DNA of 64,000 nt from Saccharum officinarum (lineage: Eukaryota; Streptophyta; Magnoliopsida; Poales; Poaceae). This document shows positions 44,961 to 55,473 of this stretch, piece by piece (the stretch's first letter is position 1; the number at the start of each line of letters is the position of its first letter). Position numbers and translations under genes: made by a program. The stretch is from NCBI GenBank assembly GCA_020631735.1, contig CM036225.1, positions 64,468,662 through 64,532,661 on the forward strand. Reading direction: 5' to 3'. A model generated the notes under the pieces. That model was given only the letters and a program-made list of their open reading frames with translations. It was not told the origin of the DNA and searched no databases.

Positions 44961-47417
44961 ATGGTTCGTTGCAAGAATGCCGGTGGTGCTCCTAGTGACG
45001 GGGACGACAGTCCTCCTCGTCTGTCTGAGGTTGCGCGTGGTAAGCGCATAAAGATCATGGCCAGAAAGAAGAAAAAGACTCTCACTGATGCAGAGATAGC
45101 TCAGGCAGTGGCAGATGCAGCAGATGCAATAGAGAGGGGTGGCAGGAGCAGTGGTATACGCATTGGAGATAGTTGTTTTCATCTTGAAGGATGACAACTT
45201 GGTACAGAGACCACTGAGACCACTGAGGGCACAGAAGTGCCAATGGATGAAGACACTATGTCAGTTGATCCACCTACAGCACCTTCAGAGGGGACAGCGG
45301 AACAGGCAGCTCAGACTCCATCACATCGCCGCTCCACACGCACACGGACTCAGGTGACTCCCAGGCCAGAGGGCTAGCGTCGTGGAGGACGTCCACCTCC
45401 AAGAGCTAGAGGTACACCCCCAGTTGAGCACTTTGACTTGAGAGGTGCTACTGCACGACAGGTGCAAAGTTTGCGATTCGTTGAGGTCAGTCGGTGGTTC
45501 CCACCTCAGAGGGACTCCAGAGCTTCAGAGGGATTCTATACTCCTCTCCAGGAGGACTTTTACAGAGCTCTTGTTGACAGTGGCATTGCTTTCCGACCAC
45601 AGAGGGTCTGTCGCATTGAGTCACTTGTTGAGGTAGTGGGTGAGCAGCTACGTCCGCACCTGTCCTATCTACCAGGCCTGTCAGACTTTCTTGGACGGAC
45701 AGGTGCATACTGCGGCACTTGGGTTAGGGAGTTCTATGCTTCATTATGGATTGATGCAGCCCATGAGTTCATACACTTTGCATTCAGAGGCCGCGACCGC
45801 AGACTGTACAGCTCCAGAGTATGGGAGATTCTTAGACTCCCAGCTTCAGACACGAAGATCCACCAGCTCTGCTTCGGTCAGACAGCTCCACCTAGACGCC
45901 CTCATGGCGGTTCTGTGCCACCTACAGACCTGATCCGACCATGTTTTCGTGAGCCTTTTGGCGAAGGGTCTCGTCGTACACCCGCCAGTCTGACACCGCT
46001 TGCTCGAGTCTTGGATGCTATTGTCAGACGCACTCTTCTTCCTAGATTTGGTTACAGAGAGGGACTGACCAGGATGCAGCTTTGGGTTGTTCACCACCTT
46101 CTTTCACAGACACCTTTTGACATTTGGGATCTTATGGTCAGTGAGATGGAGGACACCCTGGCAGAAGGCTTCAAGGGACACCGTCAGCTGCCCTATGCTC
46201 ATTGGATCTGTTTCATCATCAGATCTGCACTGGAGCTGCCTTCAGAAATAAGTGCTGAGTTAACTGAAACCACTACTGCTTTTCCTGAGTATGATATTCG
46301 TCAGCTGTGGGCTTCAGTTACTAGAGAGCAGACCCCTGCACCAGGACAGAGAGAGAGACCTGAGGTGCCTGAGATAGCGGCTGAGCAGGATGCGACCATA
46401 CAGGGTCTTGCTGAGGCAGAACTTGCAGATCTAGATGCTCAGCCCGCTGATATAGCTGAGGATGAGGTCTCTGACAGCACTGATGAGGACTATCAGCCCA
46501 TCCCTAGGTATCGGTCTCCTCGGCCTCACGACCACGAGGCCGGTGGTTCTGGTTTAGCCTCCCGCTCAGACCCAGCCATGGTGGCTATACTTGAGAGGCT
46601 GACCTAGGCACAGGAGCGACAGGAGCTTCAGCTACAGAGACAGGCTCAGGACACAGCTGCTGCGTTTGCACAGATACATGCTCGACAGGATGAGTTCTAA
46701 AGACAGTAGCTTGAGATACAGCGCCAACAGGTCGAGATGCAGCGTCAGCAGTATGAGATGCAGCAACAGAGTGCAGCCAGCCAGCAGCAGTACTTGGAGC
46801 TTCTGCGTCACCTTGTCACAGTTGGGGCTCCTCCACCTGCATCTATCCTGACTTCAGCTTTACCATTCAGTGGACCTTCAAGTCAGGATCAGCCGAGCTT
46901 TCAGTTCACATCTCCATAGCTGCAGGTTCCTCAGTCATTCCAGTCCCCGAGCTACACGCCCATTCAGACGGGGTTTACTCCTTCAGACCAGCCTCGCCCT
47001 CACATGTTGACCGGCACACCGTTCTTTGATCTGAGTGCCACATATAGCGAGTTGACTGGTCAGCCGACGCCCTCACACACCACAGTTGCTACTTCATTAG
47101 GGTTGTCAGTTTCAGAGGCAGTTCTCCTTCCAGTGACAGGGACAAGCACTACAGAGACTGTTCCGTCGTTAGTTGCCTCTACAGATCCCCCAGCTTTTGG
47201 CTCACTTCAGGCTCAGGTCACAGAGACTGCTTCACTTATCGCTACTTCGGCAGCACCTGTTCCTGTTGATCAGACCCAGACCGCTTCACAGCCACGTGCT
47301 TCTTCAGAGGGTCAGCCAGATAGCTCCGAGTCCGAAGGAGACATCTCACAGTTTGTGATCACTCCGCGCTCCTCGGCACCCGACTCGACTCCGTCTGTTC
47401 CTCCGTCAGATCCTTAG
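44961..47417 (+). pseudogene. Sirevirus env-like (third) ORF with six in-frame stops
   Basis: One frame is kept from ATG 44961 to TAG 47415-47417 (819 codons) without a shift, interrupted by TGA at 45192, TAG at 45375, TAG at 46605, TAA at 46698, TAG at 46707 and TAG at 46917. The largest open part (45438-46607) has an ordered globular region (RFVEVSRWFPPQRD onward). A glutamine-rich, coiled-coil-like stretch at about 46600-46800 and a serine/threonine/proline-rich tail follow. Location after pol and before the polypurine tract, with that domain order, matches the env-like ORF reported for Sireviruses (SIRE1, Opie). No signal peptide or convincing transmembrane anchor is visible in this copy. 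Confidence 0.75.
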
Positions 47418-47713
47418 CTTAGTTTTTGGCGGTTGATGCCAAAGGGAGAGAGAGAGAGAGAGTAGATTAGTTTATAGCTCATAAGGTTGTGCTTCCGTGC
47501 CTTTCTCCGATTTCATATGAGCTATTTTCTATGTGTACTAACCTTTCATGTCTTATCTTATAAGTACACTCAGTTGGCTTGGAACACATAAGTTGGCTTG
47601 GAACACATAAGCATTGTCTAACTCCTTGTGCTTACAGTTGTATGCTTATGTGAACCAAGCATGATCGAAAACCTCAACTCATATCTTCTGAATCTAAGTG
47701 TTGTCATCAATCA

Positions 47714-47729
47714 CCAAAAAGGGGGAGAT
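47714..47729 (+). other. Polypurine tract of the Sirevirus
   Basis: AAAAAGGGGGAGAT immediately precedes the 3' LTR start TGAAAGCATC at 47730, as expected for the plus-strand primer. Confidence 0.85.
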
Positions 47730-49376
47730 TGAAAGCATCTAGGCCCCCGTGTTGGTTTCGGCAATTAATGACAACACATAATTACCATGACTAACGTGTG
47801 TTTTGCAGAAACATCGATAAGTTAGGTCATGGAGATGATAACTGCTTTGAGCAATATGGCGTCATGTCCCTTGATGGAAATCGTTTCGGTTTTCAAAGGA
47901 TCAACGATAAGATTAAGGACGGTTAGTTCCGGATGTCAAGGTGTTGAGATACATCTGGAATAGTCGTTAGGATCTTTGTTTCTTTCTTTGACCGTACTAT
48001 GAAGAGGGGCATGAGCGAGTAGCTTGACCTAGGTGAGTCTTATGTTTAGGTGTGGTGCACACTTGTCAAACTTAGCACTAGGTAGCTCGAGAAAAGCTCA
48101 GAGTACAGTTAGAAGCAACTTGATTCAAGTTGCATTGCGTTTAGAAGACGTTTAAGCCGTTTACCTATGACCGGACGCGGTCCTGGTCATGACCGGACGC
48201 GTCCGGTCAGTACAAAGTCTTAACTGCGTTTTCGGCTGACTGACCGGACGCGGTCCTTGAGAGGACCGGATGCGGTGGTCAATGTGACACGTGTTCCAGA
48301 GGGTAAACAGCAATGATCGGACGCAACTGTGAAAAAGACCGGCGCGTCCGGTCATGTTCCAGTAAGGTCCAGCGGAGACCTGACGCGTCCGGTCACCTAT
48401 GATCGGACGCGATGTTGCGTCAGGTCAAATTTTCAGAGAGCTCTTGCATGATCGGACGCGTCCGATCATCCCTGATCGGCGCGTTCGGTCATCTCAGACC
48501 GGCACGTCCGGTCAGCACAGATCGGCGCGTCCGGTCTCTCAGTACAAGTTTCCGTTTTCGACCGTTACAACCGACCGGCGCGTCCGGTCATATCGACAGG
48601 CGCGTCCGGTCAGTGCGCGTCTGGCTGTTTCGAAAGGTAACGGTTGGATTTGTCTGAGGGGTCTATAAATACAACCCCTCCACCTCTTTTAGAGCTCTCT
48701 TGCTCATTTGTTTAGCTGAGAAACATCTTTGAAGTACAAGGGAGTGCAAGAGCCATAGTGAGGATTGAGATTTGCGAATCAAAGTTTGAGAATCCTCTCT
48801 AGTGACAAGAGTCTAGCAAGTGTGCATCCATCTTCTCATTAGACTTGTTGTGGTCAAGTGAGAGTTCTAGCTTGTTACTCTTGGTGATCGCCATCACCTA
48901 GACGGTTTGATGGTGATTGGGAGTTCGGTGATCATCCGACGAGATTGTGGGTGACCCAACTCAAGTTGTGAGCGGTTTTGGGTGATTCGCCGCGACGGAG
49001 TGTCAAAGAATCAACCCGTAGAGAGCACTTGATCCTTACGCGGATCAAGAGGGAGCTACACCCTTGCACGGGTGCTCCAACGAGGACTAGTGGGGAGTGG
49101 CGACTCTTCGATACCTCGGCAAAACATCGCCGTGTTCCTATCCCTTACTTTCAAGCATTTACTTTCTTGCATTACTTTCATTGCTTGATTACTTTCCTAG
49201 AATTGCCTTGCTAGTCTAGGAGTGGAACTTAGGGTGCTTAACTTTTATCGGTAGAAACACAAGGAACACAAGTAGGCACTAGGGGTAAAGTTTGGCTTGT
49301 AGGATTTAATTCTTGCAATTAATTTTTAGAGAAGCCCAATTCACCCCCCCCCCTCTTGGGCATCTTGATCCTTTCA
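47730..49376 (+). mobile_element. 3' LTR of the Sirevirus
   Basis: Begins TGAAAGCATCTAGG and ends GATCCTTTCA (1647 bp, inverted tips TGAAAG/CTTTCA). Palindrome array E (48168-48625) lies just before a TATA box TATAAATAC (48662-48671). The bases after it (aacat) belong to the interrupted zinc-knuckle ORF; the matching left flank is not in the window. Confidence 0.9.
48168..48625 (+). promoter_or_regulatory. Palindrome array E and TATA box of the Sirevirus LTR
   Basis: Some fifteen GACCGGACGC / GCGTCCGGTC half-sites, several as ATCGGACGCGTCCGATC. The last is about 40 bp before GTCTATAAATAC at 48660-48671. This repeats the order seen in the unrelated LTR copies (arrays A and B). Confidence 0.8.
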
Positions 49377-51053
49377 AACATCAACCACAAGCCCTTCTAT
49401 ATCCGTTGATTGGTTTGATAGTAAGGTCCTGTCCTGACTAGCTGCAGCATCAAACATCGCCCGGAGCTTTTTTCCAGAAGATCTAGTCGGAGACATCAGG
49501 AGAGGTTGTGGATTAATTATTGGTGTCCTAGTGATGAGCGACTCAAACAACATGGGATTGCAAGAATAAATGCTTGGTCCAGGGGCAAGTGTAGTGAAAG
49601 AGTTCTCCATGAGGTTGTAGCTGTTATCTTCGATGATTAGTTTTGCCTTGTCCCCCATGCTCTGGGTGAGCGGTGTCACAAAAGTGACATGCTTTGGTAC
49701 TGTCCTCTTGTTGCTCTGTTTGCCCATTGGTTTCATCATGGTGTGTGGTGGGTCACGATCGTCGAAGTACCAAAACATAGGTGAAGACGCCCTCCTGTAA
49801 TGCCGGGGACCCTTGTCCTGCAAGCTTTCATCAAAGTGGTCATGAGTTTCATAGTCATTTTCTTGACGTCGCCTCTGATTCAACAATTGAGAGAAGGGTT
49901 CACTGTCCCCACGACAGGCAGATGCTTTGTGTCCTTCTCCTAGGCACTGCCAACACCTTGTTAATCTTTTGCAGAAAGCCACTCTATGCATAGTAGAAAG
50001 GCAGTTTAGACAACGTCCTCGGACATGGTTGAGAAATCTCTGCCTCCTCTCCTCTTGTTGGTGGGTTTGGAGATGATTGTTGTAAGTCTCTATCCGCTGT
50101 GTTTCTAAATTCATTTCGTGGGTAGCTGAATTTCTCTTTTGATGCTCACCAGTTTTTCTCCACCAATCTGAAGGCACTCTCTCCCATTCTCTTTCGTTTC
50201 TAGCATTGGCTTGGTGATCTAAAACTCGGGATGTCATATTGGTCTGGTTGTTGACTGCTCTCCACCTACTAGCGACCCTTGGATGCATCAGGCCATGGGA
50301 CGTGTCTGTCATTAGACCTTGGAAGCCTTTTTTAGCAGCAGCACGCGAACTCTCGCCGAAGAACTGAGAGATCCTAGTAGTAGCCCTTTGCCGCTCACCA
50401 TAGCTTCCGTAAGCACTGCTGCACTTCCTTTCCCCGAATGTAGTAATGTAGATTGGATGCCTCTTGCTGTCCAGGTTTGATTCTTTCCACTTCCCCTTCT
50501 CTTGGTATGGAAGTCTGCTTGGTGCTTGGTGAGGATCTGCTTCAACACAAGATGTAGGATCCAAACATTGCAGCTTGGATTGTGGGTTTAGCAGGACTTC
50601 ATCGCAACCGAGTGGCCTATTGAGGAGATCTTCTACCAATGGATCCCGGACCCATGTCTCGCCAAACTGAGTTTCTTGTTGACTCTGTGAGAGTGCACTC
50701 CTGTCTTGGACAAGCTTGTCGCTGCTGCTGATGCTGGCTGGGATCTGGATGTCCTTGTTGTGCCATACCTCGAGCTCTTTGTTAGACTTTGATTCCTTCT
50801 GCAACTGACAACTCTCTATGGTGTTCTGCAACTGAAAACTCTCCATGGTGTGCTCCACCCTATGTTCCCTGATGTAGCGATTCTGCTTGGCAGCCCGCTG
50901 AATGAGGTCTTCCAGCTGTGGATCGAAGAACTGCTCCCTCTTCTCGCGCCGGTTGGAGCTAGTGGTCTCAAGCAGCTGCTGCAGATCCAGAACCACTCCA
51001 GGAAGTATTGGTCGACCCGCGGGGGAATGCGGCCCGAACAAATCGGCCGCCAT
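49374..51053 (-). pseudogene. Two-zinc-knuckle (CCHC) ORF, 3' end cut by the Sirevirus LTR
   Basis: A long single-exon frame of 559 codons starting at ATG 51053 (context GCCGCCATGG). It has an N-terminal glutamine-rich, helical part with a short internal repeat (SFQLQNTIES / SCQLQKESKS, about 72-90) and a basic middle. Two CX2CX4HX4C zinc knuckles follow: C348-C351-H356-C361 and C367-C370-H375-C380. This pattern fits a grass family of zinc-knuckle proteins with gag-like (possibly LINE or domesticated) origin; I cannot name it more closely. The frame ends ...GLVVDV and then TGA, and the TGA is made of the last LTR bases plus the junction. The true C-terminal part is thus missing and the annotated end is an accident of insertion. 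The upstream 50 kb side holds no recognisable remainder. Confidence 0.7.
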
Positions 51054-51450
51054 GGCAGGCCCTACCTGTCCTTGCTTTTGATGTTAGGTTGAATAGGCTT
51101 CATAATACATATGGTTGGCCATAGGGCGAGGGCAGTCTGCGTTATAACATTGGGTTACTTAAAGGCGCCTTCTCTCTCATTTGCTCATCCCACTTGGCCA
51201 TACGGTGATTGTTCATTTATTTTTATTTTATGATATCCATCATTGTTTCTTATTGTAGATCACATACCAGGTAGAACGAGATTGATTGTGGAAAACAAAT
51301 AGCATGTACAACATGTGTTTATCAAGAGAAATTCCTAAAAGGTTGTCATTAGCCCTCAAGAGAGTTCAATAGCTAGTCACCTTTGTTTCAACAATCTCCT
51401 ATCCAATTAAAATCTAGGTAGAGGCAAAATTTCAGCCTAGATTTTGGTCT
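51054..51450. other. 5' flank of the zinc-knuckle ORF
   Basis: AT-rich, non-coding. Probably promoter/5'UTR of the minus-strand zinc-knuckle ORF. No clear TATA box and no other gene. Confidence 0.4.
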
Positions 51451-51716
51451 GGGCCGTGTTTAGTTCCCCAAATTGGGGAAGACCAAATTACTGTTCGGTA
51501 CTGTAGCATTTTTGTTTTTATTTGGTAATAATTGTCCAAACATTGATTAATTAGGTTCAAAATGTTCATCTCGCAAAGTACAATAAAACTGTGCAATTAG
51601 TTTTTAATTTCATCTACATCTAGTCCTCCATACATGTGCCGGCATTTTGATGTGACGGGGAATCTTCTTTTTGCATAGTAAAATTTGGGGAAATATTTGG
51701 CATCTAAACAGGGCCC
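51451..51716. mobile_element. MITE, GGCC-TGTT family, copy 5
   Basis: 266 bp from GGGCCGTGTTTAGTTCCCC to GGCATCTAAACAGGGCCC. The interior words AAAATGTTCATCTCGCAAAG and GTGCAATTAGTTTTTAATTT match copies 3 and 6 closely. Confidence 0.85.
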
Positions 51717-51950
51717 TGGTCATATTTTGGTCTGGCCTCCCCCATTGGTACACGCTTTTATCACGGTTTCTGTTACCGTGCGCCGCTCGGATTCTGTTCT
51801 TCGTTCGTCCGTGTTCGTACAAGAGTCCCAACCAAACTATCATATGGAAACACATATATCTCGTGCATACAGCATACCTTCTACTCCCGACACTCCCTTT
51901 AAAAATATACGTCTATTCGATGCCCAGGTTGTCGTCGCACCGGTGTTCGT
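51717..51950. other. Intergenic, no feature seen
   Basis: Short AT-rich stretch between the MITE and the carboxylesterase relic, without a coherent frame. Confidence 0.4.
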
Positions 51951-51954
51951 CTAT

Positions 51955-52240
51955 TCATCGCCCTAGGTCGCAGTCGCATCGGTGTCCTGCGTGCGGTACT
52001 ACGCGCGGACGGGAGGAGCACCGGCACGCTCGGCGCTCTCGGCCCTGCTCGCGGACGGGTGCGCTCCTCGCTGGGTAGAAGGGCTGGATGGCGATGAGGC
52101 CGGCGAGGCTGACGTTGGCGAAGGTGGAAGGATCCAAAGCGTAGCGGCGAGCCAAGTGGTGCGTGATGTTGCCGTGGCGTTGTCCCCCACAACGAAGCAG
52201 CAGGCGGCGTCGACGCTCTTAGTCTCTCCGGTTGCCGCCG
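51955..52240 (-). pseudogene. Carboxylesterase (CXE, GID1-like fold) fragment, disabled
   Basis: On the minus strand one frame gives CFVVGDNA and the next gives NITHHLARRYALDP followed by FANVSLAGLIAIQPFY. Together these match the nucleophile-elbow region of plant class-I carboxylesterases (GDSAGGNIAHHVA..., then RLAGLIAIQPFF). The usual GDSAG serine codon is AAC here (plus 52179-52181), and one base is missing just after it, near 52172-52178, so the frame breaks. No N-terminal HGGG box or catalytic Asp/His region is recognisable. Only the middle of the gene survives; it cannot encode an active esterase. Confidence 0.75.
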
Positions 52241-52450
52241 CAACGTGTCCTGGGTTGGTGCTCCTCCTGTACACGCGCAGCGCAGAGGCCAGCGCTCCTC
52301 CTGTTCTTGCGCAGCGCCGAGGCCTGCGCTCCTCGTGTCTGCGCGCGGCGCGAGAGGCCCCATACGACGCGCTTCAGGCGCTGGTCTTGGTCCCGTGGCG
52401 GCGGCGCTCTTCCACGTCCAGCAAATACATGGAGTTTGATTTAAAGATGG
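52241..52450. repeat. GC-rich imperfect tandem repeat next to the CXE relic
   Basis: Two to three adjoining units of about 33 bp, each like CGCAGCGC(A/C)GAGGCC(A/T)GCGCTCCTC, between about 52270 and 52350. The surrounding GC-rich DNA may be further decayed CXE 5' coding sequence. Confidence 0.5.
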
Positions 52451-52786
52451 GTTAGAACAAGTCATGATTGTTGAATAAATCATCCAGCTATAAATTATTT
52501 AATTGACGTTTTGACCATCCAACAAATTATACACCTCGTTGCAATGCACGTGCATATTTGCTAAATTCTCGCAGCCGCGGCGTGAGAAATTTGCATGGTA
52601 ACGTATACACTAGTTTTAAATCTTAGAGTCTAGACACAAAAGCACGAAGATATTTTATTGCCTTTAAAATCACCGTCTAATAATCGTCTATGATCCATGA
52701 TCCATCCACTGGCGGCTGCCGTCGTAGCGTCGTAGCCACCCAAACCCCATCAACAAAACGGCGCCAGCTCCAGACTTGCTGAGGCC
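52451..52786 (+). promoter_or_regulatory. Former upstream flank of the 55474 gene
   Basis: DNA to the left of the hAT element, ending in CTGAGGCC. Since CTGAGGCC reappears at 55444-55451 just before the gene, this stretch was directly joined to the gene before the hAT insertion and probably held its promoter or 5'UTR. A CACTAGT word after a weak hairpin near 52575-52615 is Helitron-like but not convincing. Confidence 0.5.
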
Positions 52787-53306
52787 TATAGATGGCCAAA
52801 CGGGCCACACGGCACGGCACGGGCACGGGCACGGACCGGCACGGCACGTCTCGGCACGGGCACGAGAAGGCACGCGTGCCTACCGTGCCGTGCCTGGCGT
52901 GCTCCCGTGCCAGGCACTCAGCACGAGCACGACACGGCTATAGCTGGAGCGTGCCGTGTCGTGCCGCTGGGCACGGGAGCACGCCAGTGCCCGTGCCGGC
53001 CCGTGCACGGTATCAACTACCATTCAACAGATTTTTAACAGCACAGTTAAAACTTCAAAGATAAAACTTCAAAGATAAAAGTAAATACACAAAACAACAG
53101 ATAACCAAAAGAAAGGAGCTTGTGCAATGGCTGCCTCATTAAAAACCTGTCTAGGTAAAACTCACCCTTGTGAGAAACCCTAGACAGGGAAAAAGAGTGC
53201 AGCCAAGCTCCTGATTCAACCACTGTTTAATGTTCAGTACATCACAAGTTCCAAGTCCAAATCAGTTTCAAGTCCTAATTAATATTACAGACCATTACAT
53301 AAATGA

Positions 53307-54070
53307 CTAATCGAGATAGAGATGTTCAAAGGCGTCTGCTAGCTCCTTATCCTCCACCATATGCTGTAGCCGTGCTTCTGCCGCTTCCCAGTCCTTGATG
53401 CATGTAAGTGCCTCTACAGTTTCAGGGTTAAGCCGCCGCCGCCGTTCTTCAATGATCCTGCCAGTTAGGCTGAAGGTAGCCTCTGAAGAAATGGTTGAAA
53501 CAGGCACACTAAAAATATCTTTTGCAAGGTTAGAAAGAATTGGATAAGTAAGCTTATGCTGATGCCACCAATGCAATATGTTGAAATCATCATCCAACTG
53601 ACTGACTGTGTCACAGTCCAGGTAGGCTGTAAGTTCAGAACCAGAACTGCTAGAGGAAGAAGATGCTGCATGTAGCAAGGCAGTAGCAGGCATAGTTCTG
53701 GACAGATCAAGACTAGCAGGAAGAACATCATCATCATCATCATATATTTCATCCCAAGCAGTTCTTTTCTTACCTGATAGGGTTGGAGGAACAATCCTTT
53801 TCTCTCTAACAGAGCCATACAAATCATCATATTTATGATAAAGTTTAAAAAGAAGAGCTCTGGTTTCCATCAATTTATTACTATAATCAGCATCAGTAAT
53901 TAGGTGTAACTTCCTAAGCACTTTGTTAAAACCTTTAATTTTAGCTCTAGGATCCAAGATAAATGCAATACAATAAAGAGCAGGTATTTGTTTCCAGTAT
54001 TTATGGTACTTATCAATCATAGGTTGGATAACATGTCTAATATGTTCATCATTTTGATACTACCATCCTT
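53307..54070 (-). pseudogene. hAT transposase C-terminal part
   Basis: The ATG at 54020 is internal; the frame extends upstream to about 54065 with residues typical of the family, then meets stops. It contains the DUF4413-like segment (DKYHKYWKQIP, ILDPRAKIKGF) and the hAT dimerisation domain (DFNILHWWHQHKLTYPILS, PVSTISSEATFSLTGRI, then ERRRRLNPE). This is the last third of an Ac/RICESLEEPER-type transposase. The RNase-H-like catalytic core that should precede it is absent. Confidence 0.88.
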
Positions 54071-54625
54071 AGTGAAAGTAATGTGGGACTGAGACAAGCG
54101 ATCTTTCTCACGCTTCTTAGGGCAACTATCCTGATGACGGAGGAGATGGCCAGTCCCAAACCGAGACAGAGCAGAGAACTCCTTATGGCAATGATGACAG
54201 CGAGCACCATACCTGACGTCCTTACCATTTACCTTTTTGTATAGCTTCTCGAAGTCATCCCAGCATGCAGAGGTAGAATTGCGAACACGAGCCGGCCTGT
54301 CGTCGCTGTCACCGGCTGCATTTGCCTCGGCCTGGCCGTCACCGGGTGCATTTGCCTGGCCGTCACCGGAAGTGCCGGAGTTGCCGTCAGCAGCCACACC
54401 AAACTCACCCATAGAACAGTTGAAGAGCCTCTCGGCAGCAGCACGGCCTAAGAGCGCCTCGGCATCCCCAACGATGTCGTCCTCGTCATCTCCAGCTAGC
54501 CCGCATAGGCGCAACTCATCGTTGGTGGTCATGGTTCGACCGATCTCCTCCGCCTCGTCGGACGACATGTCGCCGCCGCCGGCCTCCGGTCCCTCGACGG
54601 CTTCAAAAAAGAAAGCATCAAGCAT
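54017..54625 (-). pseudogene. hAT transposase N-terminal part with BED zinc finger
   Basis: A 202-codon frame: an acidic N-terminus, a small DGQA-type repeat (about 97-115), then a BED finger at about 123-165 with C-x2-C (ARCHHC) and the downstream H/C pair (GHLLRHQDSC). It ends 37 residues later at a stop just after a junction where the C-terminal segment starts in another frame. The junction near 54055-54065 is the scar of an internal deletion of roughly the catalytic domain. Confidence 0.85.
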
Positions 54626-54975
54626 TAGATCTAGGGTTTCGAGGAATCGAGGGTTAGGTGATCAAGAAGAGCACAGATCTAGGGTTTCGAGAAAGCTCAC
54701 CTCTACGACCGGAGCTCCAGAGATGCCAGCAGCAACGGCGACGTCGTCGTCGTACGGATCCGGCTCCGGCACCGTGGTACCTCAACGCATCCTGAGGGAC
54801 CAGGAGCCCCACGGGCGGAGGCCGAGGACGGCGACGAGGATGGAGACGAGACGACGAGTGCAAGATGTGGAGGCCGAGGCTACATCGGGGGTCAGGGAGG
54901 AAGAAGAGGGGTGTAGAATGCCACCAATCCGTCTAGCCGAGGCCGCCGGAAGCCGGGAAGACGATAGGAGAGTGG

Positions 54976-55140
54976 CTAGGGTTAGGGTTCCAGGCGGCGC
55001 CGCAGCGGCCAGCGGGAGAGGGAGAGTCGACCGAGGAGAGACGAAATGATTTAGGGTTAGGGTTCCAGGCAGCGCCGCAGCGGGCAGCGGGAGCCGAGAG
55101 AGGGAGAGTCGACCGAGGAGGAGGAGAGACGAAATGATTT
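54976..55140. repeat. Tandem duplication in the hAT 5' leader
   Basis: Two adjoining units (about 54976-55050 and 55051-55140). Each begins TAGGGTTAGGGTTCCAGGC and ends GAGAGACGAAATGATT. They lie between the transposase start and the subterminal repeats. Confidence 0.8.
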
Positions 55141-55473
55141 AGGGTTTAGGGTTCAGCGGCGCCTCGGCTATATATAGCCAACGTTTCGGTGCGAAATGAA
55201 CGGTCAGGATCGGGGGAGGGAGGCGATCCAACGGCCGTCGCCGTGCCGACGCCGTGCCGCCCGTTGGAGCGGGCCGTGCCCGTGCCGGGCCGTCGTGTGC
55301 GACTTCCAGCCCGAGCACGAGCACGGGGACGGGCCGTGCCAGCACGGGCACGAGGCAGGCCGGGCCCGGGCCGTTTTCGTGCCGTGCTTTCCCGTGTCGG
55401 GCCCGTGCCGGCCCATCGGGCCAGGCCTGTTTGGCCATCTTTACTGAGGCCAGTGACCACGACGATCTCCGCC

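Larger units (their letters stand above)
52787..55443 (-). mobile_element. hAT transposon, 2657 bp, internally deleted
   Basis: Perfect 8-bp target site duplication CTGAGGCC at 52779-52786 and 55444-55451. Ends are TATAGATGGCCAAACGGGCC and the inverse of TAAAGATGGCCAAACAGGCC, a 20-bp terminal inverted repeat with two mismatches. Both subterminal zones (52800-53000 and 55250-55430) are packed with GCACGGGCACGG-type repeats in opposite orientation, as expected for transposase binding sites. A BED-finger N-terminal part and a C-terminal dimerisation part of a transposase are present, but the catalytic middle is missing. Confidence 0.93.

Noticed and set aside
52560..52620. Helitron 3' end (CACTAGT after a hairpin)
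   Set aside because: The hairpin is weak and too far from CTAG; not distinguishable from chance.
53465..53830. 121-codon hydrophobic minus frame
   Set aside because: Alternative frame of the hAT transposase C-terminal part.
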